This document shows positions 7,282-11,649 of a stretch of 11,649 nt of DNA, in pieces. Below the pieces are notes generated by a model, which was not told the origin of the DNA, searched no databases, and saw only the letters and a program-made list of their open reading frames with translations. Position 1 is the first letter of the stretch. Each line of letters begins with the position of its first letter. Made by a program: the position numbers and the translations under genes. The stretch spans positions 34,284 to 45,932 of the forward strand of contig CAJUOK010000014.1 of the NCBI GenBank assembly GCA_910588015.1. The letters run 5' to 3'. This DNA is from an uncultured Christensenellaceae bacterium (GTDB lineage: Bacteria > Bacillota > Clostridia > Christensenellales > UBA3700).

Positions 7282-8439
7282 ATGGAAAATTTTAAATACG
7301 AAGTGATAAAAGTATGCAAGCAATCGGGAGCGAGAGTTGGGAGATTTACTACGCCGCACGGCGTAATAGATACGCCCGTATTTATGCCTGTCGGTACCAA
7401 CGCTACGGTCAAGGCTCTCACGCCGAAGGACGTCGAAGACGCCAAGGCTCAGATAGTGTTGGCAAATACTTATCATTTGTATTTACGTCCGGGCGCTGAC
7501 TTGGTGGAAAAGGCGGGCGGTCTTCACGATTTTATGAATTGGCATAAGCCTATTTTGACGGACAGCGGCGGATTTCAAGTCTTTTCTCTTTCTAAAATGC
7601 GCAAGATAACGTCTGAAGGCGTAACTTTTTCTTCATATATCGACGGTTCAAAGCATTTTATGGGACCGGAAGAATCTATCGTCGTACAAAACAAACTTGG
7701 GGGAGATATAATAATGGCTTTCGACGAGTGTACCGACGGCGAGACCGATTATAAGTATGCAAAGAGCGCTATGAATAGAACGTTGGACTGGCTTGCAAGG
7801 TCTGTCAAGGCTCACAAAAACCCAAATCAAATGCTATTTCCTATAATTCAAGGAAATATGTATGCCGACTTGCGCGTTGAAAGCGCAAAGAGAACTATCG
7901 AATTTGCCAAATGCGGATTTTCAATCGGCGGGCTTTCGGTGGGCGAACCTAAACCGGTTATGTACGAAATGCTTGATATTTTGAGAGAATATTATCCCGA
8001 AAATCAGCCTAGGTATCTTATGGGAGTGGGGTCTCCCGACTGTTTGGTCGAGGGCGTGATGAGAGGAATTGATATGTTTGATTGCGTATTGCCTACAAGA
8101 ATGGCGCGCAACGGTTCTGCCTTTACAAAATACGGAAATCTTACTGTGCGCAACGCGGCTTTTAAAGAAGATTTTTCGCCTGTCGACAGCGAGTGCGACT
8201 GTTATTGCTGCCGCAATTTTTCGCGCGCTTATATACGGCATCTTATCAATTCCGGAGAAATATTGGGAGGAAAGCTTCTTTCTATTCACAATATAAGATT
8301 TTTGACGAAACTTATGGAAGATATGAGAAACGCAATAATGGAAGACAGGTTTGGAGATTTTTATAAAGAATTCACTTCTCAATATACGTGGGGACACGGC
8401 GGAGAAAAACCGTCTAAATCAAGCGCGCGAATTAAATAG
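7282..8439 (+). CDS. tgt: tRNA-guanine transglycosylase (Tgt)
   Basis: Tgt exchanges guanine-34 of GUN-anticodon tRNAs for the queuosine precursor preQ1, the step just before QueA. At 385 residues it is full length. Visible are TPVFMPVGTNATVKAL (31-46), the TDSGGFQVF motif with D94 (general acid/base position), FDECTDG (147-153), GGLSVGEP (216-223), GVGSPD (248-253), and FDCVLPTRMARNG (266-278) with nucleophile D267. The zinc site is C305, C307, C310 and H336 (CDCYCC…SIHNIRF). The bacterial-type catalytic set is complete. AAAGGA gives the ribosome binding site. Its partner queA lies upstream beyond the spacer, and yajC is downstream as in many bacteria. Confidence 0.98.
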   Translation: MENFKYEVIKVCKQSGARVGRFTTPHGVIDTPVFMPVGTNATVKALTPKDVEDAKAQIVLANTYHLYLRPGADLVEKAGGLHDFMNWHKPILTDSGGFQVFSLSKMRKITSEGVTFSSYIDGSKHFMGPEESIVVQNKLGGDIIMAFDECTDGETDYKYAKSAMNRTLDWLARSVKAHKNPNQMLFPIIQGNMYADLRVESAKRTIEFAKCGFSIGGLSVGEPKPVMYEMLDILREYYPENQPRYLMGVGSPDCLVEGVMRGIDMFDCVLPTRMARNGSAFTKYGNLTVRNAAFKEDFSPVDSECDCYCCRNFSRAYIRHLINSGEILGGKLLSIHNIRFLTKLMEDMRNAIMEDRFGDFYKEFTSQYTWGHGGEKPSKSSARIK

Positions 8440-8496
8440 TTGGGATTTTTGATTAAATAACTGTAAAATGTATATAAAATATCAAAATTACCCAAC
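8439..8496. repeat. Imperfect long inverted repeat at the tgt stop codon
   Basis: GTTGGG (8439-8444) pairs with CCCAAC (8491-8496), and TTTTGAT (8447-8453) with ATCAAAA (8481-8487). Together they give about 13 bp around a small internal loop, with a 27-base AT-rich apex. The left arm starts on the last base of the tgt stop codon. There is no T run after the right arm, so it is not a standard plus-strand terminator. It could be an mRNA 3'-end stabiliser, an attenuator or an operator upstream of the yajC promoter. Confidence 0.4.
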
Positions 8497-8503
8497 AAAT
8501 CGC

Positions 8504-8532
8504 TTGTAATTGTATAGTAAATAAGGTAAAAT
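8504..8532 (+). promoter_or_regulatory. Probable sigma-A promoter for yajC
   Basis: TTGTAA (8504-8509) and TAAAAT (8527-8532) are separated by exactly 17 bp. A leader of roughly 55-60 bases follows, containing the palindrome CGTTAACG (about 8557-8564), before the AAGGAG ribosome binding site and the yajC ATG at 8598. The rest of the 158-base tgt-yajC gap is AT-rich and holds no gene that I can see. Confidence 0.5.
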
Positions 8533-8597
8533 TAATTAGATATTAAATTGTTGGCTCGTTAACGGTCGGCAGTGAAAAAAATAGTTAAGGAGCAATT

Positions 8598-9125
8598 ATG
8601 AATTTATTTAGTTTATTGAGCGCAGACGAAAACGGCGGAGGATTGTTCGGCGGTTCCAGTTGGGTTATGATAGTAGTGCTCATCGTATTGATGGTCGTTA
8701 TGTTTGCAGTATCTATTATCCCGCAAAAAAAGCGTCAGAAAAAAGCGCAGGAAATGATGAATAGCATCACCGTAGGTACAAAGGTAAAGACCATAGGCGG
8801 TTTTGTGGGAGAAATTAAGAAAGTTGACAACGTAGCGGGTACTTTTACCCTCGACATCAGCGCAAACGGCGACGGAAGTATGACCGTTCTTATTGATAAG
8901 TCGGCAATCTATACCGTATTGCAAGCAGTACAAACGCCAACGGGCGAAACAACGCTTCACGAGAAAAGCGCTCCCGAAGTTGTCGCTATGGACGATATAG
9001 AGGCTGACGCAGAAGCTGCGCAAAAGAAAGCGGAGAAAAAAGGAAAAAAGAGCGACGCTCAACCGTCTGAAAATTTGGGCGATAGTTTGGAGAAGACCGA
9101 TAATAACACGCTTCTCAAAGATTAA
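8598..9125 (+). CDS. yajC: Preprotein translocase accessory subunit YajC, with extended tail
   Basis: YajC is a small single-span membrane protein that associates with SecDF and SecYEG. This one has a short N-terminal periplasmic/extracellular segment (1-21), one hydrophobic helix (about 22-42, ending IIP), then the basic KKRQKKAQEMMNSI region and the conserved cytoplasmic domain with VGTKVKTIGGFVGEIKKVD (59-77) and VLIDKSAIYTVLQ (97-109). At 175 residues it is longer than the usual ~85-115. The surplus is a charged, lysine-, glutamate- and alanine-rich tail from about 110, probably disordered. AAGGAG lies a few bases before ATG. It follows tgt as expected, but secD and secF are not directly downstream; a terminator closes the gene. 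In related genomes secDF follow the SCIFF genes, so they may lie just past the window. Confidence 0.92.
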   Translation: MNLFSLLSADENGGGLFGGSSWVMIVVLIVLMVVMFAVSIIPQKKRQKKAQEMMNSITVGTKVKTIGGFVGEIKKVDNVAGTFTLDISANGDGSMTVLIDKSAIYTVLQAVQTPTGETTLHEKSAPEVVAMDDIEADAEAAQKKAEKKGKKSDAQPSENLGDSLEKTDNNTLLKD

Positions 9126-9136
9126 TAAAATTAGAT

Positions 9137-9166
9137 AGACGCCGATAAAACGGCGTTTATTTTTTA
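9137..9166 (+). terminator. Intrinsic terminator after yajC
   Basis: The inverted repeat ACGCCG (9139-9144) / CGGCGT (9151-9156), extended by a G-U and an A-U pair, has a six-base A-rich loop and is followed directly by TTATTTTTTA. It is a strong Rho-independent terminator and isolates yajC from the next gene. Confidence 0.9.
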
Positions 9167-9187
9167 CATTATTATATGAACAAATGT

Positions 9188-9217
9188 TTGCTTATTTAAG
9201 ATAATATATGGTATAAT
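9188..9217 (+). promoter_or_regulatory. Probable promoter for the DUF5131 gene
   Basis: TTGCTT (9188-9193), an 18-bp spacer and a perfect TATAAT (9212-9217) lie between the yajC terminator and the AAGGAG ribosome binding site (9224-9229). The very short leader and the preceding terminator mark the downstream gene as its own transcription unit. Confidence 0.55.
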
Positions 9218-9234
9218 AAACATAAGGAGCGAGT

Positions 9235-10107
9235 ATGCGAGATATATGGAATCCTTGGCACGGTTGCAGAAAGTGCAGCGAGGGCTGTCAAAACTGTTAT
9301 ATGTATTATCTTGATTCGATACACGGCAATTATAAAAGTTCTGAAATTGTCAAGACGGGCAATATGTATTATCCGCTTTCGCGCAATAGGCAAGGCGGTT
9401 TTGCCGTGCATAGCGGCGAGATGTTGAGAGTGTGTATGACGTCTGACTTTTTTATAGAAGAAGCCGACGCTTGGCGAGACGAGGCGTGGGACGTTATATA
9501 TCAAAGACCCGACGTCAAGTTTTTTCTTTTGACCAAGCGACCGCAACGCGTTGCCGAATGTTTGCCCGACGATTGGGGAGACGGCTGGGAAAACGTATTT
9601 TTCAACGTTACTTGCGAAAATCAACTTCGCGCCGACGAGCGTATTCCGATAATGCATTCGCTTCCGTTTAAGCACAAAGGCATTATGACTGCGCCGCTGT
9701 TGGGAGAAATATCCATTGCCGAATATCTCAAAGAAGGGCAGATAGAGCAGGTCATTTGCGGTGGAGAAAATTATCGAGGGGCAAGAGAATGCCGCTATGA
9801 ATGGGTAAAGCGTTTGCGCGACGAATGCGTCGAAGCCGACGTGTCGTTTGCTTTTGTCGGCACAGGCAATAATTTTGTCAAAGACGGCAAAGTCTTGCGC
9901 CGTAACGACGTAACCGAAAAAGCCAAAGCTGCTTTTGATTTAAAGCTGTCTTATGTGGGGAAACCTATAAAATTTAAGTTGACGGATAGACTTGGACTTG
10001 AAATTGACGAAAGCTGTTATGCGCCGATATTTAAAAATTGCTGCGCCGATTGCGGAAACCGTCCGGTTTGCGGTGGCTGTTCTCAATGCGGTAAATGCGA
10101 CCGTTAA
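9235..10107 (+). CDS. DUF5131 (phage Gp37/Gp68-like) cysteine-motif protein, putative radical SAM relative
   Basis: A 290-residue protein of the DUF5131 / phage Gp37-Gp68 family, whose function is not settled. The family signature is visible as WNPWHGCRKCSEGCQNCYMY (5-24). The cysteines C14, C18 and C21 have the CxxxCxxC spacing typical of radical SAM [4Fe-4S] sites, with an extra C11. Later family blocks are CMTSDFFIEEADAWRDEAW (67-85), FFLLTKRPQRV (96-106), NVTCENQLRADERIPIM (124-140), APLLGEISI, VICGGENYRGAREC (173-186) and WVKRLRDEC (190-198). The last 22 residues hold seven cysteines (269, 270, 273, 279, 282, 285, 288) in CxxC-type spacing, a possible second iron-sulfur or zinc site. I recall close relatives in gut Clostridia with such a tail. 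It has its own promoter and appears inserted into the yajC-SCIFF region. Whether it cleaves S-adenosylmethionine is inference. Confidence 0.85.
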   Translation: MRDIWNPWHGCRKCSEGCQNCYMYYLDSIHGNYKSSEIVKTGNMYYPLSRNRQGGFAVHSGEMLRVCMTSDFFIEEADAWRDEAWDVIYQRPDVKFFLLTKRPQRVAECLPDDWGDGWENVFFNVTCENQLRADERIPIMHSLPFKHKGIMTAPLLGEISIAEYLKEGQIEQVICGGENYRGARECRYEWVKRLRDECVEADVSFAFVGTGNNFVKDGKVLRRNDVTEKAKAAFDLKLSYVGKPIKFKLTDRLGLEIDESCYAPIFKNCCADCGNRPVCGGCSQCGKCDR

Positions 10108-10176
10108 AAAACTAAAGTATCTTAGGCTCATAAACTTATTTGTCGCGCCATATATTATTCAATAGGAGGATAGTAT

Positions 10177-10563
10177 ATGGCTATAAAGATAAATAAAAGA
10201 GATTTTTTGGAGATGTTTTTGGGAACGCTGTTTTCGGTGATTCTTTCGCTTTTGGCTGTTATCATTTTTGCGATTATAGTAAAATACGCCAATCTTTCAA
10301 CCAAAGCTGTGCAAATCACTAATATATTTCTCAAAATATTCAGTATATTTTTCGGCACGTTGATTGCTTTTAAATCGGGAAAAAGGGGACTGTTCAAAGG
10401 CTGTATCGTCGGATTGTTTTTTGCCTTGGCTTCTTATTTGATATTTTCTCTAATCAACGGTTCGTTCGTATTAAATCCGTTGACGGCGTTCGATATATTG
10501 GGCTGTCTGATAGCCGGACTGTTGAGCGGAGTTTTTGCGGTAAATATTAGACGGGAAAAATAA
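10177..10563 (+). CDS. TIGR04086-like (DUF3792/YrzE) four-helix membrane protein
   Basis: A 128-residue integral membrane protein with four hydrophobic segments near residues 13-36, 45-65, 73-93 and 104-123, a short basic N-terminus (MAIKINKRD) and a basic C-terminus (NIRREK). Length, the four-span layout and especially the position just before a SCIFF gene match the TIGR04086 family, which in Clostridia is found near yajC and the SCIFF pair; this rests on context and general pattern, not alignment. Its function is unknown. A very strong AGGAGG ribosome binding site (10164-10169) lies seven bases before ATG. I found no clear promoter in the 69-base gap after the DUF5131 gene, so it may be read from that gene's promoter. 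Confidence 0.75.
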   Translation: MAIKINKRDFLEMFLGTLFSVILSLLAVIIFAIIVKYANLSTKAVQITNIFLKIFSIFFGTLIAFKSGKRGLFKGCIVGLFFALASYLIFSLINGSFVLNPLTAFDILGCLIAGLLSGVFAVNIRREK

Positions 10564-10564
10564 T

Positions 10565-10593
10565 TTGACATAATTTGCGAGATATTGTATAGT
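10565..10593 (+). promoter_or_regulatory. Strong consensus sigma-A promoter
   Basis: TTGACA (10565-10570) is a perfect -35, TATAGT (10588-10593) matches the -10 in five of six bases, and the spacer is exactly 17 bp. It starts two bases after the stop of the four-helix membrane protein and is the best promoter match in the window. It would transcribe the 115-residue gene, and possibly the SCIFF genes by read-through. Confidence 0.7.
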
Positions 10594-10643
10594 TATATTG
10601 TTACCTTACGGCGTAAATTTTTATTACTAAAGGAAGCAAATAA

Positions 10644-10991
10644 ATGTATAAAGAAGATTTTAAAGAACTAATAAATAATCAACTAGCATTATGTAATGAA
10701 ATCAAAGAAAAGAAGGCTAGCGAAGAAGATATCGCGAAATTTAGAGAAAACGATAAAAAGATTTTGGCGGAATTTTCTATAAATCTTAACGATACTATCG
10801 ATTATTATAATCAATGTAACGCGGATGAATTATCTTTGTTATCCATACTTATTATAGATTTAACAAATCACTTTCGCTCAAATGAACTAGTTAATTGCTT
10901 TGAAAAAAGAATTGCTAAATTGGAAGATAAATTATTGAAAAAGTGTTTGGAAAATGAACTTGACTTTATCAAAAGTTCATTAAATATTTAA
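10644..10991 (+). CDS. Hypothetical protein, small, helical, AT-rich
   Basis: I do not recognise this 115-residue protein. It has no signal peptide or membrane span. It is rich in K, E, L, N and I, with heptad-like hydrophobic spacing near 1-25 and 82-112 (FEKRIAKLEDKLLKKCLENEL), suggesting an all-helical, possibly coiled-coil cytosolic protein. Three scattered cysteines (17, 58, 85) and a fourth (101) show no metal-site spacing. AAAGGA (10629-10634) lies nine bases before ATG, and a near-consensus promoter stands upstream, so it is probably expressed. Its DNA is visibly more AT-rich (AAA, AAT, TTA and ATT codons) than the neighbouring core genes, hinting at later acquisition. It lies between the membrane protein and scfA, a place where I would expect no gene. 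Confidence 0.7.
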   Translation: MYKEDFKELINNQLALCNEIKEKKASEEDIAKFRENDKKILAEFSINLNDTIDYYNQCNADELSLLSILIIDLTNHFRSNELVNCFEKRIAKLEDKLLKKCLENELDFIKSSLNI

Positions 10992-11039
10992 TTTACTATA
11001 TAATATTGATAAAATATAAAAAAGAATCTAAACAAATAC

Positions 11040-11068
11040 TTGCAAAAAAATTGAGTTTATAATATTAT
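11040..11068 (+). promoter_or_regulatory. Possible promoter for scfA-scfB
   Basis: TTGCAA (11040-11045), a 17-bp spacer and TATTAT (11063-11068) lie in the very AT-rich 113-base gap before scfA. Such DNA gives chance matches, so support is moderate. The GGAGA ribosome binding site (11096-11100) and ATG 11105 follow. No clear terminator closes the preceding gene, so read-through from upstream is also possible. Confidence 0.45.
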
Positions 11069-11104
11069 ATAAGTAACAAAATTTTACGCTATAATGGAGA
11101 GTAT

Positions 11105-11278
11105 ATGAAACATATTAACAGTATCGTAACAAATTCTATGAAAAAGCAAGGCAATATCGGTTGCGGCGAATGTCAGTCGAGCTGTCAATCGGCTTGCAAG
11201 ACATCTTGCACCGTAGGCAATCAAAGCTGTAAAAACCGCGATGAAAAAATCAACGCAACAAGAAAGCCGTTGATATAA
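11105..11278 (+). CDS. scfA: Six-cysteine SCIFF ranthipeptide precursor
   Basis: A 57-residue ribosomally made peptide of the SCIFF family (six cysteines in forty-five). It begins with the typical MKHINSI leader, followed by the near-invariant core GCGECQSSCQSACKTSCTVG (19-38) and NQSC, giving cysteines at 20, 23, 27, 31, 35 and 42. In the family, the radical SAM maturase ScfB links cysteine sulfurs to neighbouring residues as thioethers (ranthipeptide type; shown for the Clostridium thermocellum enzyme CteB). The mature role is unsettled; links to quorum-sensing-like control in Clostridium have been proposed. GGAGA precedes ATG by four bases. Oddly, the peptide continues 15 residues past the last cysteine (KNRDEKINATRKPLI), whereas members I recall end within about three to five. 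The maturase starts nine bases after its stop. Confidence 0.95.
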   Translation: MKHINSIVTNSMKKQGNIGCGECQSSCQSACKTSCTVGNQSCKNRDEKINATRKPLI

Positions 11279-11287
11279 TCGCCGATA

Positions 11288-11649
11288 ATGGTACACGCTT
11301 TTAGATTCGATTATCACGGCAATACGTATCATTTTTTATGGGACAATGAAAGCGGCAGTCTGCACAACGTGGACCGAGTCGCTTTTTTGTATGCAAAAAA
11401 AAGATACGGACAAGCCTTGATAGACGAAGAAGAAAAAGAATTTTTGTCAATACCGCAAATCCAATTGCAAGAATTGCAACAAGAGTTTGACGAATTGGAA
11501 AACGCGGGGGCTATAAATACTCCTTGCGTTACTTTTGCAAAAAAGAAAAGAACCGGGGAAATCAAAGCGCTTTGTCTTCATATATGCAACGATTGCAATC
11601 TTCGCTGTCAATACTGCTTTGCCGACGAGGGGACATATCACACAACAGA
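11288..11649 (+). CDS. scfB: SCIFF peptide maturase (radical SAM), 5' part, cut by window end
   Basis: The first 120 codons of a protein expected to be about 450 residues, open at the right edge. Residues 1-90 form the peptide-binding N-terminal region (start MVHAFRFDYHGNTYHF), with a glutamine/glutamate-rich helix around 54-72. Then comes the radical SAM motif CNLRCQYC (C103, C107, C110), which coordinates the [4Fe-4S] cluster that cleaves S-adenosylmethionine. FADEGTYH follows, as is typical of SCIFF maturases. Two additional cysteines (C96, C100) stand just before the motif. The missing part should hold the SPASM domain with auxiliary clusters. The start lies nine bases after scfA with no clear ribosome binding site, so translation is probably coupled to scfA. 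The identification is supported by both sequence and neighbour. Confidence 0.95.
   Translation, partial: MVHAFRFDYHGNTYHFLWDNESGSLHNVDRVAFLYAKKRYGQALIDEEEKEFLSIPQIQLQELQQEFDELENAGAINTPCVTFAKKKRTGEIKALCLHICNDCNLRCQYCFADEGTYHTT

Noticed and set aside
9235..10107. Prophage or mobile element because of the phage-type Gp37/Gp68 family name
   Set aside because: No integrase, transposase, phage structural gene or flanking direct repeat is visible, and the family is common on chromosomes.
10108..10176. Terminator or promoter between the DUF5131 gene and the membrane protein gene
   Set aside because: Only a weak four-base pairing (CTAA/TTAG) and no correctly spaced promoter boxes were found.
11090..11095. 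TATAAT just before scfA as a -10 box
   Set aside because: It abuts the GGAGA ribosome binding site and would make a transcript starting at or after it. It also has no -35 at a suitable distance.

Overview
The window is a chromosomal stretch of a low-to-moderate-GC Firmicute, most likely an uncultured gut-type member of the class Clostridia. Three things point there: the yebC-ruvC-ruvA-ruvB-queA-tgt-yajC order, the pair of a TIGR04086-type membrane protein and a six-cysteine SCIFF peptide with its radical SAM maturase, and AG-rich ribosome binding sites with TTGNNN/TATAAT-like promoters. Nearly all genes are on the plus strand. I see no tRNA, rRNA, CRISPR array, transposase or integrase.

Layout. 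Positions 1-1166 hold the 3' part of an ABC-2-type membrane permease. It is followed by ruvX/yqgF (1210-1614) and an intrinsic terminator (about 1618-1656). A promoter near 1683-1709 then starts a compact run: yebC (1745-2488), proA (2504-3748), ruvC (3745-4239), ruvA (4317-4928), ruvB (4928-5986) and queA (5987-7021). proA-ruvC and ruvA-ruvB overlap, and queA follows ruvB directly. A 260-base gap (7022-7281) looks like a decayed or dispersed repeat and ends in a promoter for tgt (7282-8439). A 158-base gap carries an inverted repeat and a good promoter before yajC (8598-9125), which ends in a strong terminator (9137-9166).

The right end is the SCIFF region: a DUF5131 (phage Gp37/Gp68-like) cysteine-motif protein (9235-10107), a four-helix TIGR04086-like membrane protein (10177-10563), an unrecognised 115-residue protein (10644-10991), the SCIFF precursor scfA (11105-11278) and the start of its maturase scfB (11288 to the window edge). 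In many Clostridia, as I recall, the order tgt-yajC-TIGR04086-scfA-scfB-secDF is contiguous. Here the DUF5131 gene and the 115-residue gene appear to have been inserted, each with its own promoter.

How the genes work together. RuvABC migrate and resolve Holliday junctions, and RuvX is a structurally related resolvase-fold nuclease. QueA and Tgt perform successive steps of queuosine tRNA modification. ProA catalyses the second step of proline synthesis, but no proB is nearby. YajC is the accessory subunit of the SecDF-YajC translocon. ScfA and ScfB form a ranthipeptide (thioether-crosslinked peptide) pathway. The most notable points are the long C-terminal tail on this SCIFF precursor, the insertions around it, and the repeat-like 7022-7281 spacer.
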